From: Lignipirellula cremea
GTDB taxonomy: Bacteria > Planctomycetota > Planctomycetia > Pirellulales > Pirellulaceae
Direction: 5' to 3'
DNA: 64,000 nt
Assembly: GCF_007751035.1 (NCBI RefSeq)
Contig: NZ_CP036433.1
Coordinates: 5,623,001 to 5,687,000, forward strand
The translations under genes were made by a program, and so were the position numbers. The notes under the pieces are model-generated. The model was given only the letters and a program-made list of their open reading frames with translations. It was not told where the DNA came from and ran no database searches. This document shows positions 8,949-17,659 of the stretch, piece by piece. Within the stretch, counting starts at the first letter, position 1, and the number at the start of each line of letters is the position of its first letter.

Positions 8949-10184
8949 TTATCGCCCCTGCCTGTGAACTGCCAGGATGTGACCTCGTTTTGTTCCGCCC
9001 GAAACGCGAGGATCCTCCGCCAGCGGTTCAGGCAGCGGATGGACGCGCTCGATATCGTAGGAAAACGCGCCGAGCAGGTAACCGCGCGGGACGTCATGGC
9101 AGCCCATGCAGTCGGACGACGCTCTCACGGCGCCGACCATCTGGATGCGATTGGGGTCTTCCCGGAAGACGATGTCCTCGTCGGTCTGCAGGTCCGCCAG
9201 GGAGCCGGATTCAAAGGCCGTTAAGGGTCGGGTGGGAGCGTGCTTGAGTTCGTTCATACTGGGCAGGTTCTTTGAGACATAAGCGACCGGCGTGGCGTGT
9301 CGCAGCAGGCTGATCAACTCCAGGCGTGTCACCCTCCATTGATCCTCGATGCCTGTGGACGGCGCCTTGCGAAACTGATGCGGCAGAAAGCCGGTGGCAT
9401 GTTCGCGGTCCAGCCAGTAACCGCCCAGGCTGTCGGGATCGACAAACGTGTCGACGCCGGCCGAATGTAGCGTCTGCAGTTCCCCAGGAGCGAGAGAGTC
9501 GGCCGGTAACTGGGGGCCGTCGGCGGTAGTCGCCGCGGCGGTTGCGGGTCGATACTCGGTGATCGAGCCCAGGGGGATCGGCGCGACTTCGGCCAAGTCG
9601 AGGTCGTGAATCTGGTCGACTCCCAGAGACGGCATGCGGGAGACGCCGAAACTGGGAGCGAGGGCAAAGTCCATAGCCGTGGCATTGTGCAACCTGCGCA
9701 AGACCCCGCCTCGATGGGTGACGGGTCTGCTTTCTTCGAACGCTTCAAGGCGGTACTCAACGCGCCCCGCCATATCAACACTCTCCTCCGGGTCGTTCCG
9801 CGTCGGTCGAATCTCATGGTCCGCGAAACGATCCGCAAGGGAGACCTGCGGGTGTTCCGCCTGGGCTGCGGCGAAGAGTTTCCAGCTCTGGTAAGCGGAG
9901 AAGCCAAACGCCGCAGAACAACCGACTGCCGTCAGGATCACACCGGTGGTGAGTGTGCGAAACGAAAACTGCGCATGAATCCCGATCGCCGCCAGCACAA
10001 ACGTAATGGCGCACTGCGCGATCAGAAAAGGAAACATCCAGCACACAAGCAGGACGGGCACGAGTAGCACTCCCGCAACACGGCAGGCGCCATCGCTCCC
10101 AGTCCGGCTGCCGGCAAAGCAGATGATGGCCGCCACGCCGCACGATATCGCGAGCGGGAATATTAGAAAGAGAAAGAGAACCAT
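8949..10184 (-). CDS. Membrane protein with a C-terminal c-type heme motif
   Basis: A 411-residue protein. The first ~100 residues hold three to four hydrophobic helices; the rest is hydrophilic and ends with a single CMGCH heme c attachment motif at residues 359-363. One heme c motif near the C-terminus after membrane helices suggests an exported electron-transfer or sensor domain. It is directly coupled to the downstream HExxH gene (stop and start codons adjoin). No cytochrome maturation or oxidase genes are nearby. Family not recognised; the start ATG at 10184 follows an A/G-rich stretch. Confidence 0.65.
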   Translation of the reverse strand: MVLFLFLIFPLAISCGVAAIICFAGSRTGSDGACRVAGVLLVPVLLVCWMFPFLIAQCAITFVLAAIGIHAQFSFRTLTTGVILTAVGCSAAFGFSAYQSWKLFAAAQAEHPQVSLADRFADHEIRPTRNDPEESVDMAGRVEYRLEAFEESRPVTHRGGVLRRLHNATAMDFALAPSFGVSRMPSLGVDQIHDLDLAEVAPIPLGSITEYRPATAAATTADGPQLPADSLAPGELQTLHSAGVDTFVDPDSLGGYWLDREHATGFLPHQFRKAPSTGIEDQWRVTRLELISLLRHATPVAYVSKNLPSMNELKHAPTRPLTAFESGSLADLQTDEDIVFREDPNRIQMVGAVRASSDCMGCHDVPRGYLLGAFSYDIERVHPLPEPLAEDPRVSGGTKRGHILAVHRQGR

Positions 10185-10294
10185 GTTTGCGCCCTGCAGG
10201 AGAACCCCAGAAGAGTTGTCCCATTATCCGCCACGACATAGGGAAATGCAACGAATCTGAGGACCACATCGGCAGGGCGGACATGCTACCCGCC

Positions 10295-10330
10295 AATAAA
10301 AAACCAGCCGGCGATTGCTCGCCGGCTGGT
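10295..10330 (-). terminator. Rho-independent terminator of nrdJ
   Basis: A perfect 12-base-pair GC-rich stem (arms 10303-10314 and 10319-10330) with a 4-base loop is followed on the minus strand by a TTTTTTATT tract. It lies about 55 bases after the nrdJ stop codon. This is a textbook intrinsic terminator. Confidence 0.92.
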
Positions 10331-10383
10331 GGAGGTTTTTAAGGGTCGTTACGGGTTACCGTTTCTGGTTTCCCGGGTGACTT

Positions 10384-13300
10384 TCATGAGCAGCCCATGC
10401 TGTTGCCGCAGTTGTGGCAAAGGTAGCAGTTGCCGTTGCGGACCGTGATGGCTCCGCAGTTATCGCAGCTGGGGGCGTCGCTCTGGAAGCGGGCGAACTG
10501 CTCGCTGCGGTTGTCGGAGTTCATGTCCTGCTTGGACATCACGCCGGCCCGTTCCAGCAGGTCGGTGTCGACCGTCTGGCTGGGAGCGGCGACTTTTCCC
10601 TTGCCGTGACCGTTGCTGCCATTGTTATGCCCGTTTGACGGGGCGGCCTTTTCGGCCTGCTCCGTTTTCTCAGCCGGTTCGGCCTTTTTCGCCTTTTCGC
10701 CTGCCGACGCCGGATCCTTGGGGGGCGCACCGATCGTCATTTTGCCGGACGATTCCTCTTTGGCAATGAGGGTGGTGGTATCTTCCTTGGCGCCTTCGGG
10801 CGGCAGACCGTTGCTGGCCTCTTTGTAGCCGGCCATGAAGGCGACGGCCATAAAGCGGAAGATATAGTCGACCACGCTCTTGGCGATGCGAACATCGGGG
10901 TTGGTCGTATGGCCCATCGGCTCAAAGCGGGTGTGCGAGAACTTGTTGACCAGCACTTCCAGCGGCACGCCGTACTGCAGGCTCATGGAGATGGCGGTGC
11001 CGAAGCAGTCCATCAGACCGCCGATGGTGCTGCCTTCTTTGGCCATGGTGATGAACAGTTCGCCCGGTCGACCGTCGGGATACAGGCCCACAGTGATGTA
11101 GCCTTCGTGGCCAGCCACATTGAACTTGTGGGTAACCGACTGCCGGGTGTCCGGCAGGCGTTCCCGGCGGGGACGTTTGCCAACGGCTTCTTTTTCGGCC
11201 GCTTTGTCGCCTTCGCTTTTGGTGGACAACGGCTGGCTCTGCTTGGATCCATCGCGGTAGATGGCGATCGCTTTGAGTCCCAGCTCCCAGCCCCAGATAT
11301 ACGCATCGGCGATATCCTCGGGCGTACTCTCGCTCGGCATGTTGACCGTTTTGGAGATGGCTCCCGACAGGAACGGCTGGGCGGCCGCCATCATTTTGAT
11401 ATGGGCCCGCCAGGAAATGCTGCGGACGCCGTTGGCCGGCTTGAACGCACAGTCGAAGACCGCGAGGTGTTCGTCCTGCAGGTGGGGCGCGCCTTCGATG
11501 GTGTCGTTCTCATCAATATACTTGATGATGTCGGCGATATCGGAATCGCTGTAACCCAGCTGGCCCAGGGCCGCACGGACCGACTGGTTGATGATCTTGA
11601 GCATGCCGCCGCCGGCCAGCGACTTGTACTTGACCAGGGCGATATCGGGCTCAATGCCGGTGGTGTCGCAGTCCATCAAAAAGCTGATGGTGCCGGTCGG
11701 CGCCAGTACCGTCGCCTGGGCGTTGCGGAAGCCGTAACGTCCGCCCAGGGCGAGAACTTCTTCCCACAGTTCGCGGGCGGCTTCTTTGAGGTAGGCCGGG
11801 CCGTCGTCGTTGATCTGCTCGACCGCATCGCGGTGCATGCCCATCACGCGGTTGAAGGGTTCGCGGTTCTGCTTGTAACCATCGAAAGGGCCCACCGCGG
11901 CGGCGATTTCCGCACTGGTGCGGTTCCCTTCGCCATGCAGTAACGCGGTCAGACTGCCGCACAGCCCATGGGCGGCGGGCGAATCGTAAGGCAGGCCGCT
12001 GGTCATCAGCAGGCTGCCCAGGTTGGCGTAGCCCAGACCCAGCGGGCGGAACTTGTGGCTGTTTTCTGCAATCGCCGCCGTCGGATAGCTGGCGTGATCA
12101 ATGATGATTTCCTGGGCAATGAAGAACAGGCGACAGGCGGCGCGGAAGCGTTCCACATCGAAGTCCCCTTCGGGCTCCCGGAATTTCATCAGGTTAATAC
12201 TGGCCAGGTTGCAGGCCGTGTTGTCCAGGAACATGTACTCCGAGCACGGATTGCTGGCGTTGATCGGACCCGATTCCGGGCAGGTGTGCCAGGTGTTGAT
12301 CGTGGTGTCGTACTGCACGCCCGGATCGCCGCACTGCCAGGCGCACTCGGCCATCCGCTGCATCAGTTGCCGGGCGTCGTATTCGGGCGGATCGGCGGAG
12401 ACGTTCTTGGTGATCCAGCGGGTCTTCCAGCATTCCCCTTTTTTCACCGCGTGCATGAAATCGTCGGTCAAACGGACCGACAGGTTGGCGTTCTGGAAAA
12501 AGACCGAGCTGTACGCTTCGCCGTTGAAGTTAGACTCGTAACCCTGGGCGATCAGGGCATGGGCCTTTTTCTCTTCGTTATGCTTGCACTCGATGAATTC
12601 GAGAATATCGGGATGCCAGACTTTGAGCGACTGCATCTTGGCGGCGCGGCGGGTTTTGCCGCCCGACTTGACCACGTGGGCGATCTGGTCGTACACCCGC
12701 ATGAAGGACAACGGACCCGAGGGACGACCGCCGCCGGAGAGCTTCTCCCGGTGCGAGCGGATCGACGACAGGTCGGTGCCGGTGCCGGAACCAAACTTGA
12801 ACAGCATCGCTTCGCTGGAAGCCAGCCGCATGATGTCTTCCATGTTGTCCGACACGCTCTGGATAAAGCAGGCGGAACCTTGCGGATACTCATACGGGTT
12901 GTCGGGCTGGAAAGCCTCTTGCCGCTTCGGATCGAAATGCCAGGTGCACTTGTCGCCCGTAATGCCATACTGCTGATGCAGGCCGACATTGAACCAGACG
13001 GGCGAATTGAACGCACCATGCTGGTGCAGGCAGAGCCAGGTCAGGTCGCGGTAAAAGCGCTCGCCATCGGCGGCGGTGGCGAAGTACCCGTCTTCAATGC
13101 CCCAGTCGGAAATGGTCCGGGTGACGCGATGAATCAGCTGACGAACGCTCGATTCGCGTTCTTCCTCGCCAATCTCGCCATAGAAGTATTTGCTGACGAC
13201 CACGTTGGTAGCCAACTGGCTCCAGCGGGCCGGGATTTCGCAATCGTGCTGCTCAAACAGGATTCCGCCGTTTTCATCTTTAATGGCGGCCGAACGCAGT

Positions 13301-13437
13301 TCCCACTCCGTGGTGTCGAACGGGTCGTTGACCTCTTCAGGGCAAAACGTGGTGGAGATGCGTAATCCGGCTTTAGGATTGTGATCCGAACGATCCTGAC
13401 CGCGGCGGGCGGCGACGGACTCAGAAGAAGACGACAT
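10384..13437 (-). CDS. nrdJ: Adenosylcobalamin-dependent ribonucleotide reductase (class II)
   Basis: A 1017-residue class II reductase that makes deoxyribonucleotides using a cobalamin-generated radical, independent of oxygen. The catalytic barrel shows FGSGTG in the substrate-binding part and the active-site strand NPCSE with its cysteine near residue 396, followed by NTACNLASINL. The C-terminus has a low-complexity linker rich in E, K, A and P, then a four-cysteine zinc-ribbon-like tail (CDNCG...CYLCHNCG) that is typical of this subfamily and shuttles reducing equivalents. No class I (nrdAB) genes are in the window. Its leader carries two NrdR-like boxes and a hairpin, and it has its own terminator, so it is a single-gene transcript. 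Confidence 0.95.
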   Translation of the reverse strand: MSSSSESVAARRGQDRSDHNPKAGLRISTTFCPEEVNDPFDTTEWELRSAAIKDENGGILFEQHDCEIPARWSQLATNVVVSKYFYGEIGEEERESSVRQLIHRVTRTISDWGIEDGYFATAADGERFYRDLTWLCLHQHGAFNSPVWFNVGLHQQYGITGDKCTWHFDPKRQEAFQPDNPYEYPQGSACFIQSVSDNMEDIMRLASSEAMLFKFGSGTGTDLSSIRSHREKLSGGGRPSGPLSFMRVYDQIAHVVKSGGKTRRAAKMQSLKVWHPDILEFIECKHNEEKKAHALIAQGYESNFNGEAYSSVFFQNANLSVRLTDDFMHAVKKGECWKTRWITKNVSADPPEYDARQLMQRMAECAWQCGDPGVQYDTTINTWHTCPESGPINASNPCSEYMFLDNTACNLASINLMKFREPEGDFDVERFRAACRLFFIAQEIIIDHASYPTAAIAENSHKFRPLGLGYANLGSLLMTSGLPYDSPAAHGLCGSLTALLHGEGNRTSAEIAAAVGPFDGYKQNREPFNRVMGMHRDAVEQINDDGPAYLKEAARELWEEVLALGGRYGFRNAQATVLAPTGTISFLMDCDTTGIEPDIALVKYKSLAGGGMLKIINQSVRAALGQLGYSDSDIADIIKYIDENDTIEGAPHLQDEHLAVFDCAFKPANGVRSISWRAHIKMMAAAQPFLSGAISKTVNMPSESTPEDIADAYIWGWELGLKAIAIYRDGSKQSQPLSTKSEGDKAAEKEAVGKRPRRERLPDTRQSVTHKFNVAGHEGYITVGLYPDGRPGELFITMAKEGSTIGGLMDCFGTAISMSLQYGVPLEVLVNKFSHTRFEPMGHTTNPDVRIAKSVVDYIFRFMAVAFMAGYKEASNGLPPEGAKEDTTTLIAKEESSGKMTIGAPPKDPASAGEKAKKAEPAEKTEQAEKAAPSNGHNNGSNGHGKGKVAAPSQTVDTDLLERAGVMSKQDMNSDNRSEQFARFQSDAPSCDNCGAITVRNGNCYLCHNCGNSMGCS

Positions 13438-13518
13438 GAAATCAATTCCTTTCTCGTCGTGAATGCAGTGCTATCACCATAGAGAGCAGTGACTCACATT
13501 TGTTCAGTATACCATTAC

Positions 13519-13547
13519 TTTCGATCGGAAGATAGCCGCGATCGAAA
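13519..13547 (-). other. Perfect hairpin in the nrdJ leader
   Basis: TTTCGATCG at 13519-13527 is perfectly complementary to CGATCGAAA at 13539-13547, giving a 9-base-pair stem with an 11-base loop, about 80-110 bases before the nrdJ start codon. Neither side has a proper T-tract directly after the stem on the minus strand, so it is not an obvious terminator. It may be an operator palindrome or part of a structured leader. Confidence 0.45.
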
Positions 13548-13635
13548 CAAAAAATCCTACCTGGAGTCGTAGATAACGAGGGTTCTGCGCCCTTACCCCC
13601 GAACCACCCAAAGGTACTGCTGCTGACCTCCCAGG

Positions 13636-13649
13636 CCCTATATGTAGTG
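13636..13649 (-). promoter_or_regulatory. NrdR-box-like site 1 upstream of nrdJ
   Basis: On the minus strand this reads CACTACATATAGGG, matching 12 of 14 positions of the NrdR box core CACWATATNTWGTG. NrdR is the zinc-ribbon/ATP-cone repressor of ribonucleotide reductase genes. The nrdR gene itself is not in the window. The site is about 200 bases before the nrdJ start. Confidence 0.7.
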
Positions 13650-13666
13650 CCTTCATTGCCATTTCA

Positions 13667-13680
13667 CACTACATGCTGAT
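13667..13680 (-). promoter_or_regulatory. NrdR-box-like site 2 upstream of nrdJ
   Basis: A second, weaker box (10 of 14 positions; half-site CACTACAT is shared with site 1). It starts exactly 31 bases from site 1, three helical turns, which is the usual spacing of the tandem boxes that NrdR binds cooperatively. The paired arrangement makes the call stronger than either site alone. Confidence 0.65.
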
Positions 13681-13941
13681 AGGTCCAGAGTTTACAGACT
13701 TGCTTGCTCGCGTCAAGCGAAAATGAAAGAGAAAACAAACGCGGCGGTCTGGGAGACGGAACCCCAGGCGGTTGCGCTGGTTACGAAACTGGCGACAAGG
13801 GCTGCTAGCATTGCAATGCTATCGCTCTCGAGCGGAACGTCAAACGGAAAAAGAAATTCCCGTGAAGCCCCCGCGACCGATGCGCCGTTAAACCTGGCAA
13901 AATCTTCGCCCGACCTTCGCAATCGCCCTCGCCGGTTCAAG

Positions 13942-13973
13942 AAAAGAAAAACCCACGAGTTTGTCTCGTGGGT
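13942..13973 (-). terminator. Rho-independent terminator of the CobW/transglutaminase operon
   Basis: A perfect 9-base-pair stem (ACCCACGAG, 13951-13959, with 13965-13973) and 5-base loop are followed on the minus strand by TTTTCTTTT. It lies about 95 bases after the stop codon of the CobW-like gene and should end the arsR-led operon. The remaining bases between this hairpin and the nrdJ regulatory sites (about 13690-13940) show nothing else I can name. Confidence 0.88.
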
Positions 13974-14065
13974 AAAAGATAGCGGTTGTAAAAAATCGCC
14001 CGCAGAGAGAATACAGGCCAGCCTGGCAAGGTTACCGGGCTGATAACAGGCTGCCTGAAGGAACG

Positions 14066-15172
14066 CTATTCGTTGACCTCAAGCAGTCGATGCGTCGGCA
14101 CGGGACGGCCCGGCCTGAAGCTCTGCGTCTGCCCAAAGACGGCGGTCGCCTGCAGCGGGGCCGCGGCCGCATCAACCGCGGCGCGCACGTCCTGCTCCAG
14201 CTCGACCGGGTCGATCGCCACCCGAGCGTTGACGATCACGCTTGCCTCTTTCACTTGCCCATCGGACGGCAGCGACAATTCAGCCGGCGTCCAGCTGCTG
14301 ACCAGATTCGCCACGCCATGCGCACCGTCGGCGATGCCAATCGTTTTCAAATGGGCCGTCTCCGCACCACGGGCCTGCAGTCGAACGCGCAACTGTTCAA
14401 CAATCCCCAGCAGCAAGGCGTCGAGTGCGAACGGATCGGTCGCCGAGACGGTGAGGCTGCTGTTGAGCCAGCCCAGCTCTGCTTCGCCTTCGGCGTACGT
14501 GTCGTAATCCATGTCAATCAGCCGCCGTCCGAAGTGGCCGCTTTGGCCCAGGAATTCGAACAGCTCGTCAAAGCCAGCGCCGGTCAGCGCCGACATTCGC
14601 AGGATCGGCCGGTCGGCAAACTGGTCCTTCAGCAAGGCCGTCAGCTCGTCGATCTCCGCCGGCGGCAGGGCATCAATCCGATTCAGCATAATGAAGTCGG
14701 CTTCTTCGATCTGCTTCCGGAAAATGTACTCCGCCTTGGGCGAGAATCCCGCCTGCTCCCGGCCGGAAAGAATCCGCAAACCGTGACTCGGCTTCAGGAT
14801 CACGCCATAAGGAGCAATGTCGAACACGGCGCCCAGCAACTGCTGCAGGGGACGAATGACCGTAGCGACCAGATCGGTGCAACTGCCTACCGGTTCGGAA
14901 AGAATCACATCCGGCCGGTCGGCCTCGGCCAGACGATCCACCGTGGCGGTCAACTCATTGAAGTTGCAGCAGAAACAGGCGCCGGCGACTTCGCCCACCT
15001 GGAACCCTTGCGCCCGGAGCGACTGGGTATCGACCAGATCGGTGGCCTGGTCGTTGGTGACAATGCCGACCTTTTTCCCCTGGGCCTGGTACATGCGTGC
15101 CAGGCGGGCGACAGTCGTTGTTTTACCGGCTCCAAGGAAGCCGCCAATCATTACAAATCGAATAGGCGTCAT
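14066..15172 (-). CDS. CobW/G3E-family GTPase (metal-handling type)
   Basis: A 368-residue G3E GTPase. The P-loop GGFLGAGKTT is at about residues 9-18, the family CxCC metal motif appears as GACFCCN at about 64-70, and LNRID stands in place of the usual NKxD guanine motif. G3E proteins insert or deliver metals (Zn, Ni, Co). The start at 15172 puts the P-loop near the N-terminus and has a TGGAGA ribosome site; the open frame upstream overlaps the transglutaminase stop and is not needed. It lies 40 bases after the transglutaminase gene and is the last gene of the arsR-led operon. The metal is unknown. Confidence 0.85.
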   Translation of the reverse strand: MTPIRFVMIGGFLGAGKTTTVARLARMYQAQGKKVGIVTNDQATDLVDTQSLRAQGFQVGEVAGACFCCNFNELTATVDRLAEADRPDVILSEPVGSCTDLVATVIRPLQQLLGAVFDIAPYGVILKPSHGLRILSGREQAGFSPKAEYIFRKQIEEADFIMLNRIDALPPAEIDELTALLKDQFADRPILRMSALTGAGFDELFEFLGQSGHFGRRLIDMDYDTYAEGEAELGWLNSSLTVSATDPFALDALLLGIVEQLRVRLQARGAETAHLKTIGIADGAHGVANLVSSWTPAELSLPSDGQVKEASVIVNARVAIDPVELEQDVRAAVDAAAAPLQATAVFGQTQSFRPGRPVPTHRLLEVNE

Positions 15173-15212
15173 GGTTGAATCTCCAGGATGGCGGGCAAGC
15201 GTAGCGGATTTA

Positions 15213-16409
15213 TCATTGATGGTCGGCGTCGACCGCAGGGGGATTCGCCTGGGAGGGGCTGGCCAGACGGGACCAGTTTTTGAACGGGTAAACGATCTCC
15301 CGATCGGGGACATACTTGTGAATGGTCATCCAGCTGAACTCGCGCTGGTCGGCGGCTGCCGGGTCGGGCTCGGGCAGCGGTTCCCCGTCGGCTTCGGCAT
15401 AAATGGTGCGAATCACGGCGACCTTCTGGCTGGCGGCCGGGACCAGGTCGTAGTCACTGCCGCGGGTCTGCAGAAACCAGGTGTTGTCGCGGTATCCCGA
15501 CAGCAACCGCCGTGACGCGGAGCGGAGCAATTCCTGGCGTGACTCGTCCGACAGCGAACCATCCTCGCGAATCAGGGCCGCCAGCTTCTGGGTCTCGGAA
15601 ACGTCGAAGCTGACCCAGCCATACGGCGGCAGGAAAACCTCCAGCTTGCAATGCGACGGCGAGTTTTTGGGAAACGGGTTAATCCCGTACGTCACCCGGG
15701 CCGGATAACCGAGCGCTCGCCCCATGGCGGCGCAAAAACCGTGATAGTCGCTGCAGTGCCCGCGACGCGTTTCCAGGGCGTGCACGGAGCTGGCCTGGAG
15801 CGAGGACTTGCCGTGATCGTAGATGAAGTTGGAATCGACCCACTGCATCACGGTCGACAGATCCTGGTAGCCCGAAGTGCGCTGCGGCACGATCTTGTCG
15901 AGCAGTTGGGTGACGCCTTCATTCACAACCACGGCCTGTCCTTCCCCGCGCAGGTAAGGGGCGAACGCCGTGGGCCACTCGTCCACGGCCTGGACCTTTT
16001 GCGGGTCGATGTCCCAGCGCAGCTCCCAGACCTTGACCTGGAACCGATGCCGAATCAGCTGGCCGCCCTGCGGATGATCAAACTCAAAATAGGCGAACCG
16101 ATTGCCGAAAACCGGTTCGGTCCCGATCTGCGGCTCCACCCGGGTCGGGAAGGTGGTGAGCTTACTTCCTTTGACCTCTTGCGCAGCGTCGGTGGTCGGC
16201 AGCGGCAACCAGACCTTCAGTTTCTTGGTGTGATAGGGGGCCGTTACGACCACGGTAAAGTCGACCTCGTAGGTCACCGGGTCCAGCCGCCGGGCCTGGT
16301 ACGCCTGATGGGGATCCAGCGGGCTCGCGTCGGGCTCTGCAGCCGTTACGTGACCGCACCAACCGAGCAGCATCAGGAGTAGTGAACCAACCGTAAGTCG
16401 CACTCGCAT
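15213..16409 (-). CDS. Secreted transglutaminase-like protein
   Basis: A 398-residue protein with a signal peptide (LLLMLLGWCGHVTAAEP, probable cleavage near residue 23). The transglutaminase-core triad is visible: Cys in RRGHCSDYHG, His in SHCKLEV and Asp in VSFDVSE. The N-terminal half is a beta-rich region typical of bacterial transglutaminase-like peptidases, which cleave or cross-link amide bonds. It starts 9 bases after the aquaporin stop codon, so it is in the same operon. The substrate is unknown; its presence in a metalloid-type operon is unusual. Confidence 0.85.
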   Translation of the reverse strand: MRVRLTVGSLLLMLLGWCGHVTAAEPDASPLDPHQAYQARRLDPVTYEVDFTVVVTAPYHTKKLKVWLPLPTTDAAQEVKGSKLTTFPTRVEPQIGTEPVFGNRFAYFEFDHPQGGQLIRHRFQVKVWELRWDIDPQKVQAVDEWPTAFAPYLRGEGQAVVVNEGVTQLLDKIVPQRTSGYQDLSTVMQWVDSNFIYDHGKSSLQASSVHALETRRGHCSDYHGFCAAMGRALGYPARVTYGINPFPKNSPSHCKLEVFLPPYGWVSFDVSETQKLAALIREDGSLSDESRQELLRSASRRLLSGYRDNTWFLQTRGSDYDLVPAASQKVAVIRTIYAEADGEPLPEPDPAAADQREFSWMTIHKYVPDREIVYPFKNWSRLASPSQANPPAVDADHQ

Positions 16410-16418
16410 GGCAAAGCC

Positions 16419-17333
16419 CTAACCAGAAATCGAGGAATCATGGCGAGGGCGAATGCCCCACTCATACACGCCGGCGCCGACAATCGCGCCCAGGATCGGC
16501 GCGACCAGATACACGGTGACGAAGCCGATCCCGTTCGGTCCGGGAATGGCCGCCGGGCCCCAGCCCGCCAGGAAAGCAAACAACCGTGGTCCGAGGTCGC
16601 GGGCCGGATTAAAACAGGCCTGCGTCAGCGGCGCCAGGATCGAAATCAACGCGGCGACCGTCAGTCCAATAAAGACCGGAGCCAGATTGGCTGCCGGCGC
16701 TCCGGCGTTCCGTGGATCCGTCACGGCGAACACTACCAGCGCCAGGATCGCGGTCCCCAGCAGCTCCACGCCGAACGCTACCGGAGGCGACACAAACGTC
16801 GGGAATTTTTCCAGCTCTGCGGCCGAGAGCGGTTCCTCGCCGGCTGCCAGGTATCCTGGGTTGGGGAAGTACTCGCCGTAGCACATCGCCGTGATGATGC
16901 TGCCCGGCCCGCCGCGAACGACCTGCTGCTGTTCTTCTTTTGCAGCAAGATAAGGACCATAAGCCACAAACAGGGCGGCCGCCGCCAGGAAAGCGCCGAC
17001 CATTTGTGCAGTAATATAAAGGGGAACCTTCGACCAGGAAAACTTGCCCCAGACCGCCAGAGCCAGGGTAATCGCCGGATTGATATGGGCGCCGCTGACG
17101 GCGCCCGTCACATAAATGGCGGCCATGATGGCAACGCCCCAGACGATCGCCACCTGCCATAATCCAGCCTGGGCGCCCGTCAGTACGGCCGCATGCACGC
17201 TGCCGCAGCCGAACAGGACCAGCAGAAAAGTGCCCAGTGCTTCCGCCAGGAACAATTGCCCTGCGGAGTATTTCGCTACCTGGGCGACTTCGGGCTGGGT
17301 CACCAGCGGGGGTTCAACCGTCGACGACGCCAT
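16419..17333 (-). CDS. MIP-family channel, aquaglyceroporin type
   Basis: A 304-residue inner-membrane channel with both half-helix NPA motifs: HINPA (residues 85-87) and FNPARD (242-244). The Asp directly after NPAR is the mark of glycerol-conducting members, which also pass uncharged arsenite and antimonite. An extended hydrophilic loop lies between residues about 130 and 180. It starts 9 bases after the stop of an ArsR-type regulator. The arsR-channel order resembles the aqpS arrangement of Sinorhizobium meliloti arsenic operons, so arsenite or another small neutral solute is a candidate; no glycerol genes are adjacent. Confidence 0.9.
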   Translation of the reverse strand: MASSTVEPPLVTQPEVAQVAKYSAGQLFLAEALGTFLLVLFGCGSVHAAVLTGAQAGLWQVAIVWGVAIMAAIYVTGAVSGAHINPAITLALAVWGKFSWSKVPLYITAQMVGAFLAAAALFVAYGPYLAAKEEQQQVVRGGPGSIITAMCYGEYFPNPGYLAAGEEPLSAAELEKFPTFVSPPVAFGVELLGTAILALVVFAVTDPRNAGAPAANLAPVFIGLTVAALISILAPLTQACFNPARDLGPRLFAFLAGWGPAAIPGPNGIGFVTVYLVAPILGAIVGAGVYEWGIRPRHDSSISG

Positions 17334-17342
17334 ACAAAGATC

Positions 17343-17645
17343 TCACTCAAACGACAGCTGACAACATCCCAGATTGATTGCTTTTCCCGATCGCGTCACC
17401 TTCGCGTCGGGCGCCATGCGGTAGAGCACCGCCTTGCCGTCCCGTTGCGCGACAACCAGCCCGGCGTCCCGCAGCACTTTCAAATGGTGCGAAAGCAGGC
17501 TCTGTTCGATCTCCAGTTTCTCATTGATCTCGGCCACATGCAGCGGCCCTTCCAGCAACTGCTGAAGGACCGCCAGACGGGTTTCGTCCGCCAGCACCTT
17601 GAGCAGCGAAGCACAGGAAGGCGAGCTAATCGGAAGAAGATCCAT
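17343..17645 (-). CDS. arsR: ArsR/SmtB-family transcriptional regulator
   Basis: A 100-residue winged-helix repressor. The recognition helix is in EQSLLSHHLKVLRDAGLV, followed by the wing VAQRDGKAVLYR. Cysteines are limited to C11 and a C-terminal pair C94-C95; in ArsR proteins of the Acidithiobacillus type a C-terminal Cys pair binds As(III), so a thiol metalloid site is plausible. The classic ELCVC motif in the recognition helix is absent. It is the first gene of the operon with the aquaglyceroporin, and an operator-like repeat lies just upstream of its start, consistent with autoregulation. Confidence 0.88.
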   Translation of the reverse strand: MDLLPISSPSCASLLKVLADETRLAVLQQLLEGPLHVAEINEKLEIEQSLLSHHLKVLRDAGLVVAQRDGKAVLYRMAPDAKVTRSGKAINLGCCQLSFE

Positions 17646-17659
17646 CGGTCCGACCTGAC

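Noticed and set aside
13441-13650. A cobalamin riboswitch in the nrdJ leader
   Set aside because: I compared the leader with the B12-box consensus and found no convincing match.
13723-14043. A 106-residue open frame on the plus strand
   Set aside because: It contains the Rho-independent terminator of the minus-strand operon and has no recognisable protein features.
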